Made by a program: the position numbers and the translations under genes
In this document: positions 6,736 to 14,894 of the stretch, in pieces
How the letters are laid out: each line of letters starts with the position of its first letter
How positions within the stretch are numbered: position 1 is the first letter of the stretch
Assembly (NCBI GenBank): GCA_027343965.1
Contig: DAHWJX010000100.1
Location: 1-17,717 of the forward strand
From: JAKACU01 sp021821185
GTDB taxonomy: Bacteria; Bacillota; Bacilli; Alicyclobacillales; SLC66
Reading direction: 5' to 3'
Length of the DNA: 17,717 nt
Notes under the pieces: model-generated
What the model was told of the DNA's origin: nothing
The model's input: the letters and a program-made list of their open reading frames with translations, nothing else
The model's database searches: none

Positions 6736-7719
6736 GTGAAATTGCGGAACTTGTATCTTGCAAGCTTAGGTTTCAGCGTACTGTCTGCCATGAATTTTCA
6801 CATAGTCTACGCTCAAGGCACTCCATCTACGGATACGTCGGTGGCAAGTGCACATCACCACATCTGGAATCCCTTGCTCGTCGGTGTAAGAACGAGACTC
6901 ACCTACGAAACTGTCCAAAACGCCAAGGAAACGCTCTATATCTTTAAACCAATTAACCATTTGTACCCATTGTCACCTGTTGTCGTTTATGTTCACGGAG
7001 GGTTTTTGATGTATGGCAATGCCGTCATCGGTTTTGACACAAGCCAATATAATCCGCACGATGAAATGATTGCTCGCATCGAAGCAGGCCTTGTATCGCG
7101 TGGATTTACCTTTGTGTCGATCAATTATCGTCTGGCGCCTGCCTATAAATGGCCAACACAACTTGAGGATGCAAAAGCCGCTATCCGTTTCTTGCGTGCG
7201 CATGCCAGTGAACTTGGGATCAATCCTTTGCGTATCGGCGTCATGGGTGATAGTGCAGGAGGAGGCTTAGCCAACTTCATCGGTCTCACAGGACAGGATA
7301 GAAAATTCAACAATGGAACATGGCCTAATGAATCAAGCAGTGTTTCCGCTGTCGTCGATATGTTCGGACCGTCCAATCGACGGCCGTTTGCCTTACACTG
7401 GCTAAAAACACATGGCACCTCGCCCAATCCAGTTTTTGGCTACTACACGCCAACCACGATTGCTAACGAAAGTGCCGTTGATTATGTCAAACCTGGTGAT
7501 CCACCCTTTTTAATTCTGCAAGGTCTTGAAGACACGGTAGAACCTCCCTATCAGTCTTTTGATCTGTACAGTCGATTGCGATCTACAGGCAATAGCGCGC
7601 AACTTATCCTGATTCATCATTCCCAACATGAATTCCATGCTGTGGGCGTTCCTATTTCTCCGACCATTACGACATTGAGTGATGACGTAGTTACTTTCTT
7701 CTTTCGCCAACTTGGTTAA
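6736..7719 (+). CDS. Secreted alpha/beta-hydrolase, HSL-type esterase/lipase
   Basis: A 327-residue protein starting at GTG with an AGTGAGGA ribosome site 7 bases upstream. Residues 1-26 look like a signal peptide (basic MKLR, hydrophobic run, VYA before Q27), so the enzyme is probably exported. The hydrolase core shows the oxyanion-hole motif VYVHGGF (84-90), NYRLAP (130-135), the nucleophile elbow GDSAGGG with Ser173, a likely acid Asp266 in GLEDTVEP, and a likely catalytic His298 in QHEF. It would hydrolyse carboxyl esters of unknown kind outside the membrane. It is a single-gene unit, the only complete plus-strand gene here, and its stop shares TTAA with the kdpE stop. No link to the thiamine or potassium genes is evident. 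Confidence 0.85.
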   Translation: MKLRNLYLASLGFSVLSAMNFHIVYAQGTPSTDTSVASAHHHIWNPLLVGVRTRLTYETVQNAKETLYIFKPINHLYPLSPVVVYVHGGFLMYGNAVIGFDTSQYNPHDEMIARIEAGLVSRGFTFVSINYRLAPAYKWPTQLEDAKAAIRFLRAHASELGINPLRIGVMGDSAGGGLANFIGLTGQDRKFNNGTWPNESSSVSAVVDMFGPSNRRPFALHWLKTHGTSPNPVFGYYTPTTIANESAVDYVKPGDPPFLILQGLEDTVEPPYQSFDLYSRLRSTGNSAQLILIHHSQHEFHAVGVPISPTITTLSDDVVTFFFRQLG

Positions 7720-8414
7720 TCTGGAAATATCATGCGATAACCGACGCCAGGTTCAGTTATGATATACTTCGGACGAGCCGGATCGTCTTCAATTTTTTTT
7801 CGGAGATGTCCGATGTAAATGCGTAAATATTGACTCTCAGTTTGCCATTGCTGACCACCCCAAACATGTTGCAATAGATACTTATGTGTCAGCACTCTCC
7901 CGCTATTTTGAGCAAGTATTTTAAGCAACTCATACTCAGTTGGTGTTACCTTAATGCGCTCGGATCCACGCATCACCGTATGTTGTGAGAGATCAATTTG
8001 AATCTGACCGCAACGCAAGATGGCATCTTCGCTCGATCCCATGGGCAATCTCCGCAGCAAAGCCCGAATACGCGCCATTAACTCACCCATACTAAACGGT
8101 TTCGTGACATAATCATCTGCACCAGCATCAAGCGCTTTGATTTTTTCTCCCTCTTGATCCCGTGCCGTCAAAATGATAATCGGAACCTGTGACCAACTTC
8201 TTATCCTTGATAAGACGTCAACACCATCAAGATCAGGCAACCCCAAGTCAAGTATGACCAGATCTGGTCGAAACGTGCTCACTTTGACAATTCCGTCTTG
8301 CCCTGTGGATGCTTCAGATACCATAAAACCATGAGCACGAAGTGTCACTCGAATCAATTTCTGAATGGGCGGTTCATCGTCAATAATGACGATACTGGCT
8401 CCGTCTGTTGACAC
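7716..8414 (-). CDS. kdpE: Response regulator KdpE, OmpR/PhoB family
   Basis: A 232-residue DNA-binding regulator that activates the kdp operon when phosphorylated. The receiver domain (about 6-120) has acidic IDDE (11-14), phospho-acceptor Asp56 in VILDLGLPDLDG, ILTAR and the lysine in DDYVTKPF. The winged-helix domain (about 135-230) has VTPTEYELLKIL, SGRVLTHKYLLQHVW, LRIYIGHLRKKIED and GVGYRM, typical of KdpE. The frame is open to 8468, but a GTG at 8414 with GAGGGGG 10 bases upstream gives the usual KdpE length and N-terminus. This start lies 61 bases inside the end of the kinase gene. No terminator separates it from the convergent esterase. Confidence 0.93.
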   Translation of the reverse strand: MSTDGASIVIIDDEPPIQKLIRVTLRAHGFMVSEASTGQDGIVKVSTFRPDLVILDLGLPDLDGVDVLSRIRSWSQVPIIILTARDQEGEKIKALDAGADDYVTKPFSMGELMARIRALLRRLPMGSSEDAILRCGQIQIDLSQHTVMRGSERIKVTPTEYELLKILAQNSGRVLTHKYLLQHVWGGQQWQTESQYLRIYIGHLRKKIEDDPARPKYIITEPGVGYRMIFPD

Positions 8415-9952
8415 AGCAAAGCATCCCCCTCGAAGCCAACATCTTGTTGAAATGTAGTAGCTATCCACAATACAATGGTCGTCCCATGCAGGGCACGCTC
8501 ATTGTCACAAGCTTTAATCCACCCATTATGCGCTTCAACGATATTTTTGCAAATCGTGAGACCAAGACCCGTCCCTGGATGATGATTTGCATTTTGAGTG
8601 CGATAGAACTTTTCAAAGACATGCGACTGCTCCTCTTTCGGTATGCCAAAGCCCTGATCAGAGATAGCGAGCTGCAATCCCTGACCACGCAGCATAACAA
8701 TAATTTCAATGGATTCACCCTCATGCGAGTACTTAGCAGCATTACTCACAATATTAACAATTACTTGCTCAAGCAACACGTCATCGACAAAAACGAATGG
8801 CATATTCTCAGGTATGTTCACCAGGACCGAACGGGTTGCTAAGGTATCTTTCAATTGTTCGAGTGCTGCGCCGATGACCTCATCGATATAGCACCATCTT
8901 CTTTGCAATTGAACCATCCCGGTCTCCCATCGAACCATGTTAAGCAAATTCGTGATAAGTCGGTTCATGCGCATGCCACCTTCGCGAATCATCAATAGAA
9001 GTTCTTTCTTATCCTCATCAGCAAGCACATGATCACCGTCAATGACGGCTGTTATCGAACCTATAACCGTTGCAAGAGGCGTTTTTAACTCGTGAGAAAT
9101 TGAATCAAGCAAAATATTTCGCAATCTCTCTGATTCCTTTGCAAGATGAACTGATTTGGCTTGTTCGGCAAGTTGAACACGAGCCACAGCCAATGCACAC
9201 ACACCGGAAATGGTATCGAGACGTTGAAGTTGTTCCTCCGATAATTCATCGTTATTGAAAAGATCATAGGCCAAGACTCCGCAAACGACCTGCTCAGTGC
9301 ATAGAGGAAAGTAACCCCTGCTGGATTGCCCAAGTCGAGATGATCCACGACCAGCTTTCTTTTGATGATCATAGACCCAGATAACAATCTGCTCTTCACC
9401 TTCAAACGATGACCATAAATCATCATCGCCAAGAACAACACGCTGTAGGACATGATCGCCATTTGGCACATAAAGAGCGAGATTGCCATAAATGACGGCT
9501 GGTTTGATAGAATGCATCACGGCGACCACGTCAGCAAGACTACTAGCCGCTGCCATCTTTCTGCTAAGGAGATAGAGTGCATTCGTATACTCTTCATTTT
9601 GACGCATCTTATAAATTTGCAATTTGAGTTTACTTGTCAACGTCGTAGTAATAATAGCGACAAACAAAAAAACCGCGAAAGAGACCAAATAGCGCAAATC
9701 GGATACCGTAAAGCTAAGCATCGGCGGAACAAAGAAAAAATCAAACGCTACTACACCAAGTGTTGCGGCAAAAAATGCCGGACCGCGCCCCCACCTCGTC
9801 GCTGTCAACAAAACAGGAATTAAATAAAGGACAGCGGCATTTACTCGTTCAATCGATAACCCAATCACATGTATTATGAAGGTTAATGCAGCTACAAGAA
9901 CTACCACGTAGAGATACGGCAAGAGTCGAAGATGGTCTGTTCTCGTGATCAT
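8354..9952 (-). CDS. kdpD: KdpD C-terminal half: membrane sensor histidine kinase
   Basis: A 532-residue protein equal to the C-terminal half of classical KdpD. Four closely spaced membrane helices (about 11-110, DUF4118 type) are followed by a GAF-like region (about 130-265), a HisKA dimerisation helix with phospho-acceptor His287 in DSISHELKTPL, and an ATPase domain with N box NIVSNAAKYS (about N404), DQGFGIP and GTGLGL. The KdpD ATPase and USP modules are absent; they are on the preceding gene. A TTG at 9955 is in frame, but the ATG at 9952 has AGGAG 3 bases away and overlaps the previous stop as TGATG. The last ~30 residues lie beyond the normal end of the fold and overlap kdpE. Confidence 0.9.
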   Translation of the reverse strand: MITRTDHLRLLPYLYVVVLVAALTFIIHVIGLSIERVNAAVLYLIPVLLTATRWGRGPAFFAATLGVVAFDFFFVPPMLSFTVSDLRYLVSFAVFLFVAIITTTLTSKLKLQIYKMRQNEEYTNALYLLSRKMAAASSLADVVAVMHSIKPAVIYGNLALYVPNGDHVLQRVVLGDDDLWSSFEGEEQIVIWVYDHQKKAGRGSSRLGQSSRGYFPLCTEQVVCGVLAYDLFNNDELSEEQLQRLDTISGVCALAVARVQLAEQAKSVHLAKESERLRNILLDSISHELKTPLATVIGSITAVIDGDHVLADEDKKELLLMIREGGMRMNRLITNLLNMVRWETGMVQLQRRWCYIDEVIGAALEQLKDTLATRSVLVNIPENMPFVFVDDVLLEQVIVNIVSNAAKYSHEGESIEIIVMLRGQGLQLAISDQGFGIPKEEQSHVFEKFYRTQNANHHPGTGLGLTICKNIVEAHNGWIKACDNERALHGTTIVLWIATTFQQDVGFEGDALLCQQTEPVSSLLTMNRPFRN

Positions 9953-12252
9953 CAACTCCTATCATCACGGGCATTCGAGACGACATTAAGATCAACAAAT
10001 TCAGCATGTTGCAAAACATAATCGACTGGGCTTATCTTCCACCGTGCTAAGAAAGGGCGCGGCAAGGGTGATTGACCGATAACGATTTGGGAAACCGGAA
10101 GTTCTGTCGCCATCTGGACGATCGTCTCACCCACGTTTCGATCGGTGCTATGTTTCATCACAAACTTGGCGGCAAATTGTTTACTTAGGTTCTGAATACG
10201 TTCCAAATCTCGATGTTCTTCATCTGTCAGATGATTGTCTAAGGAAACCACTAAAACGTACAATTGCGCTTGATGCCGATCAGCAATTCGCCACCCACGG
10301 CGTATTAATTTCTCTGAGTGGGGTCGGTAATTTACACAAACGAGAATACTCTCCTGCTCCACCAGTTGCGACGTTGCTGTTGCCCCGTTTTCCGTCTGCC
10401 GTTGTATTCCCAATCGTTGGTCAACATCATCAGCCACCTCAAGTAACGCAATCTCCCGAAGAGCTGATAAATTAGCAAAACGAAAAAAATGATCCAGTGC
10501 TCGCTGAATCTTATCTTCAACGTAAATTTTCCCTTGCATGAGCCTCTGTTGCAAGGTTTCCGGGCTCACATCCACGAGTTTTACTTCATGGGCTAGATCC
10601 ATAAACCCATCTGGTACACGTTCTCGAACTTTTACCCCCGTAATGTGCTCTACTTTATCTCGCAAACTCTCTAAGTGCTGAATATTTACCGCAGTGACAA
10701 CATTAATGCCATGTTGGAGCAAATACTCAATGTCCTGATAACGTTTTTCTCTTGCTGAACCCGGAACATTAGTATGGGCTAATTCATCAATCAATACAAC
10801 ATCAGGTTGACGAAGTAAGATAGCTTCAACGTCCAGTTCGTCGTAAGTCCTTCCCTCAAAGCAGATCTGACGCTTGGGCAATACCTCTAGAGAACCAATT
10901 TGCTCCTCGGTGTCCGCGCGTCCGTGTGTTTCGATGAGCCCAATCACGACGTTTTTTCCCCTTGCTTTCCAGTCGTTTGCATCTTGTAACATTTTATACG
11001 TTTTACCAACGCCCGGAGCCGCACCAACATAGATCGTTAAACGACCTGCACTGACCAACGTTCGCGATTGTCTTTCAGGTATTCTAGAAGTGTTTCGATC
11101 ACGCAACCTCCAATCCTTCCATCCAACAATACGCAGATCGAAATACTTCATGTGGCCCAATAAATAATGAACGGGATTGTTTTTCCAAATCAACCAGGAT
11201 CGATTTTTGTTGGGCTGCCCCACGACTACCTGTGTTGCATTGTACTTCGTGGCAATTTCAAGAATGATTTCTCCGATATGGCGATCATTTCGTACGACAA
11301 CACAATGCTTAGCATCATAGGCATAAACCATCTGCGCAATCTCTTCAAATTTGACTGACGCTTTTGCTGACAAATCAGTTAGCGGAGCTTCCATGATCGT
11401 TAGTACAATCAACTCAGCCTTCATCCGATCGGCAACCCGTTTTCCTGTCTGAAGTAGCCTCTCAAGTCTTCCTAGAAAGCCTGCACAAACCAGGATTGTC
11501 TCACGAGCCCCCACAGGGCCCGGTATGTTCGTGCGCTCAAAAGACATCTGCAGTCGCTCATCAACATTTTCTGCGACCTCACGAAGGGCGAGTTCCCTAA
11601 GCTCTGATAAGTTTGTCTTGCGAAAAAAATGTGTCAGTGCCTGTTCCACTTTCTCCTTCGGATAAATGCTTCCATCACGTAGGCGCTGACGCAACGTTTC
11701 TGGCGTGACATCGATAACTTGGATTTCGTGCGCACATTGTAAAAACGACTTGGGTATAATCTCTCGCACGCGAAAGCCAATAATGTGTTGTGCCTCTTCC
11801 ACTACTGTTTCAATGTGTTGAACGTTGACTGCACAGAGAACGTCAATTCCCTGACTAAGCAGGTATTGAACGTCCATATACCGCTTGGCAAATCGCGATC
11901 CCGGAACGTTGCTGTGAGCAAGTTCATCCACAACAACAACCTGAGGTTGACGATGTAAAATGGTGTCAACGTCCATTTCTTCAAATTCCCGATGACGATA
12001 GGTGATCCTTTTTGGCGGTATAATTTCTAAGTCGCCAATTTGCGCGATAGTTTCCGGACGACTATGTGTGTCAAGAAAACCGATCACCACATCAATGCCA
12101 CGACTGCTTAAAGCATTTGCTTCACGAAGCATGGTGTACGTCTTACCTACGCCAGGAGCCGCACCGATATAAATGCGCAACTTACCCGCGATACGTTGCG
12201 TCGAAGCAACGCCTAGCGTAAGCTCAGGTGATTGATCGTTTTCACCATTCAT
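9952..12252 (-). CDS. kdpN: Tandem-duplicated KdpD N-terminal sensor (KdpD-ATPase + USP, twice), no kinase
   Basis: A 766-residue soluble protein with two successive copies of the N-terminal module of KdpD. Copy 1: KdpD domain about 22-240 with Walker A GAAPGVGKT (30-38) and Walker B-like VVVVDELAHSN (105-115), then a universal-stress-protein domain about 252-378. Copy 2: KdpD domain about 402-620 with Walker A 410-418 and VVLIDELAHTN (485-495), then USP about 634-758. Both copies look intact but are clearly diverged. There are no membrane helices and no kinase. In ordinary KdpD one such module is fused in front of the membrane kinase and tunes its response to ATP, K+ or cyclic di-AMP. Here the genes are coupled (ATGA with kdpC, TGATG with the kinase), so a two-protein sensor is inferred. 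I recall a detached kdpN gene in Alicyclobacillus acidocaldarius; the symbol follows that. Confidence 0.88.
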   Translation of the reverse strand: MNGENDQSPELTLGVASTQRIAGKLRIYIGAAPGVGKTYTMLREANALSSRGIDVVIGFLDTHSRPETIAQIGDLEIIPPKRITYRHREFEEMDVDTILHRQPQVVVVDELAHSNVPGSRFAKRYMDVQYLLSQGIDVLCAVNVQHIETVVEEAQHIIGFRVREIIPKSFLQCAHEIQVIDVTPETLRQRLRDGSIYPKEKVEQALTHFFRKTNLSELRELALREVAENVDERLQMSFERTNIPGPVGARETILVCAGFLGRLERLLQTGKRVADRMKAELIVLTIMEAPLTDLSAKASVKFEEIAQMVYAYDAKHCVVVRNDRHIGEIILEIATKYNATQVVVGQPNKNRSWLIWKNNPVHYLLGHMKYFDLRIVGWKDWRLRDRNTSRIPERQSRTLVSAGRLTIYVGAAPGVGKTYKMLQDANDWKARGKNVVIGLIETHGRADTEEQIGSLEVLPKRQICFEGRTYDELDVEAILLRQPDVVLIDELAHTNVPGSAREKRYQDIEYLLQHGINVVTAVNIQHLESLRDKVEHITGVKVRERVPDGFMDLAHEVKLVDVSPETLQQRLMQGKIYVEDKIQRALDHFFRFANLSALREIALLEVADDVDQRLGIQRQTENGATATSQLVEQESILVCVNYRPHSEKLIRRGWRIADRHQAQLYVLVVSLDNHLTDEEHRDLERIQNLSKQFAAKFVMKHSTDRNVGETIVQMATELPVSQIVIGQSPLPRPFLARWKISPVDYVLQHAEFVDLNVVSNARDDRS

Positions 12253-12815
12253 TTTTGCATCAATTCTTTAATGGCAACATTTAACTTCATCACATTGACC
12301 ATAGGCTCTCCCCATATCCCTAAAAAGCGGCCCGTTTTATACTGATGAACAAGAGAGACGAGTATACTCTGCGATAGCCCTGTTGTTTGAGCTATGCGTG
12401 GAATTTGCAGCATGGCATCCGCAATAGAAATATCAGGATCCAATCCAGATGCACTCGATTCGACCATATCTGTCGGGATAGAGGATACCTTTGTTCCAGG
12501 CAAAATGTTTAAGGTACGCTCATTATTTCTAATTTCTTGAATCAAAGCAGGATTTGTTGGTCCCAAATTAGAACCTCCTGAGCCATTGCCCGCATAATTA
12601 ACGGCTGAGGGTCGTGGATGAAACAGACCTGGTGTGGTTACTTGCTGAGCTATCAATTCTGAGCCGACAACATGGCCTTGAAGTTTTATCATACTCCCAG
12701 TTGCTTGAAACGGAAATGCAAGATTTCCGATCAAAAGGATAAAAAGCGGATAAACAAGGCCAAGTAAACCGGCCATAACAAGTGTCACGCGAATAGAACG
12801 CCAAAGATTCGTCAA
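12249..12815 (-). CDS. kdpC: Potassium-transporting ATPase subunit C
   Basis: Single-span subunit that stabilises the KdpFABC complex. One hydrophobic N-terminal helix (TLVMAGLLGLVYPLFILLIG) is followed by an extracytoplasmic domain with LFHPRPSAVNYAGNGSGGSNLGPTNP, SGLDPDISIADAMLQIPRIAQTTG and the C-terminal VNVMKLNVAIKEL, all characteristic. The frame opens at a GTG (12824), but that codon lies inside the GGGGGTGG ribosome site; the TTG at 12815, 5 bases after it, is the likelier start (188 residues). It lies almost directly after kdpB, and its stop overlaps the start of the tandem sensor gene. Confidence 0.95.
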   Translation of the reverse strand: MTNLWRSIRVTLVMAGLLGLVYPLFILLIGNLAFPFQATGSMIKLQGHVVGSELIAQQVTTPGLFHPRPSAVNYAGNGSGGSNLGPTNPALIQEIRNNERTLNILPGTKVSSIPTDMVESSASGLDPDISIADAMLQIPRIAQTTGLSQSILVSLVHQYKTGRFLGIWGEPMVNVMKLNVAIKELMQK

Positions 12816-12827
12816 GTAAACCACCCC

Positions 12828-14882
12828 CTATAAATGAGCGACGCCAAGCCAGGTAATAATCATGTCAATTACTTTAATACCAATAAACGGAGTGATCACA
12901 CCGCCAAAGCCATAGATGAAAATATTTCTCATTAATAGGCTTGTAGCGTTCATAGGACGATATTTGACACCTCTCATCGCGAGAGGAATTAAAAACGGAA
13001 TAATTAGCGCGTTAAAAATCAAAGCTGATAGAATGGCACTTTTAGAATTTGTCAAAAACATGATGTTAAGCGCACGCAATTCGGGCACGACTTGAGCAAA
13101 CATCGCTGGAATAATGGCAAAGTATTTGGCTACATCGTTAGCAATTGAAAATGTCGTAATCGCACCCCGAGTAATGAGAAGTTGTTTGCCGATGGAAACC
13201 ACTCCAATCAATTTTGTCGGATCAGAATCAAGATCAACCATATTTCCGGCTTCCTTAGCTGCCGTCGTGCCGGTGTTCATCGCCAAGCCAACGTCAGCTT
13301 GCGCGAGCGCCGGTGCATCGTTGGTTCCATCGCCTGACATAGCGACCAATTTACCTGATGCCTGCTCTTCTTTGATCAAACGCATCTTATCTTCAGGCTT
13401 CGCTTCAGCGATGAAATTGTCAACGCCCGCTTCAAGCGCAATGGTCGCAGCTGTCAAGGGATTATCACCTGTACACATCACCGTCTTGATACCCATCTTG
13501 CGCAATTCATCAAATCGCTCACGCATACCTGGCTTAACGATGTCTTTCAAATAAATAAGGCCAAACAATTCGCTGTTTTTGACTACCGCCAAAGGCGTGC
13601 CGCCTTCTCGCGCAATGCGATCCGTTTTCTCATCAAGGTCTGGATAAATCTGCCCACCATGGTTATTGACATATTTTTTGATGGCGTCAACGGCACCTTT
13701 TCGATAAGCCATACCGTCAGCAAGATCCATACCACTCATTCGTGTATCTGCGCTAAATTCGATGTTTTCAGCATCATGGTACGATTCTCGTGCCTTGGTG
13801 ACGCCAAATTCTTTGCCAAGTGTGACAATAGAACGTCCTTCAGGTGTCTCGTCAAATAAAGAAGCCATCACAGCCACTTCTACTAACTCTTCTTGTTGAT
13901 GAATTCCAACAGGCACGAACTCACTCGCCAGACGATTACCGATAGTAATCGTCCCTGTCTTGTCCAGAATGAGCGTGTTTACGTCTCCAGCCGCCTCTAC
14001 TGCCTTGCCGGATTTGGCAATAACATTAAAGCGGATGACGCGATCCATGCCTGCAATTCCGATCGCTGACAAGAGGGCGCCAATCGTTGTAGGTATTAGA
14101 CAAACCAAGAGTGCAATTAAGGTCGCAACATCAATACTTCCATGAACATAATGAGCCAAAGGCTCAAGCGTAACGACAACGATGAGAAAAATCATCGTAA
14201 GACCTGCCAACAATACGGACAGAGCCAATTCGTTGGGTGTTTTTTGCCTGCTTGCTCCTTCAACAAGACCGATCATTTTATCGAGAAATGACTCACCAGG
14301 ATCTACTGTGGCTTTGATAATCAGTTCATCGGATAGTAGTTTCGTGCCTCCTGTCACCGAGCTGAAATCACCTCCGGCCCCTCGTATGACCGGTGCGGAT
14401 TCCCCTGTAATCGCAGATTCGTCCACGCTGCCAAGGCCTTGTAAAACCTCACCGTCAACAGGAATCATTTGTAATGCTTCCACGCGAACAATGTCGCCTT
14501 TTTTCAACATACTTGCTGCAACAATCTCATACGTACCATCCGCTTTGACGCGTTGCGCGGTCAAATCAGTTTTGGTCTTACGCAACGCTTCAGCTTGTGC
14601 TTTTCCACGGCCTTCTGCAATCGCTTCGGCAAAATTACCGAACAATACCGTAATCAACAATATAATCGTAACAATCAAATTAAAGATCCACTCATGAGGT
14701 CCATAATTCCCACCAAATTCATCTGGAAAAAAAGTGAGCACCAGGGTAATCACAAAACCAATCTCTACAACAAACATTACAGGATTTTTTACCATAATGC
14801 GCGGATCCATTTTACTGAATGATGCCAAAAGGGCACCACGAACGATATCACCAGATACGGATTGCTTAGCAGATGCAGCCAT
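12828..14882 (-). CDS. kdpB: Potassium-transporting P-type ATPase catalytic subunit B
   Basis: ATP-hydrolysing subunit of the KdpFABC K+ pump, 684 residues, close to the Escherichia coli length. Phosphorylated aspartate D307 in LILDKTGTIT; the actuator motif ITGESAP has its serine at 162, the site phosphorylated to inhibit the pump in E. coli; MCTGDNPLTA near 469; and the hinge GDGTNDAPALAQADVG near 517. Polar membrane residues of the ion path are present in FSIANDVAKYFAI. About seven membrane helices are visible. An AGGAGAG ribosome site is 7 bases before the ATG. It starts 12 bases after kdpA and ends 3 bases before the open frame of kdpC. Confidence 0.98.
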   Translation of the reverse strand: MAASAKQSVSGDIVRGALLASFSKMDPRIMVKNPVMFVVEIGFVITLVLTFFPDEFGGNYGPHEWIFNLIVTIILLITVLFGNFAEAIAEGRGKAQAEALRKTKTDLTAQRVKADGTYEIVAASMLKKGDIVRVEALQMIPVDGEVLQGLGSVDESAITGESAPVIRGAGGDFSSVTGGTKLLSDELIIKATVDPGESFLDKMIGLVEGASRQKTPNELALSVLLAGLTMIFLIVVVTLEPLAHYVHGSIDVATLIALLVCLIPTTIGALLSAIGIAGMDRVIRFNVIAKSGKAVEAAGDVNTLILDKTGTITIGNRLASEFVPVGIHQQEELVEVAVMASLFDETPEGRSIVTLGKEFGVTKARESYHDAENIEFSADTRMSGMDLADGMAYRKGAVDAIKKYVNNHGGQIYPDLDEKTDRIAREGGTPLAVVKNSELFGLIYLKDIVKPGMRERFDELRKMGIKTVMCTGDNPLTAATIALEAGVDNFIAEAKPEDKMRLIKEEQASGKLVAMSGDGTNDAPALAQADVGLAMNTGTTAAKEAGNMVDLDSDPTKLIGVVSIGKQLLITRGAITTFSIANDVAKYFAIIPAMFAQVVPELRALNIMFLTNSKSAILSALIFNALIIPFLIPLAMRGVKYRPMNATSLLMRNIFIYGFGGVITPFIGIKVIDMIITWLGVAHL

Positions 14883-14894
14883 CAGATTTCTCTC

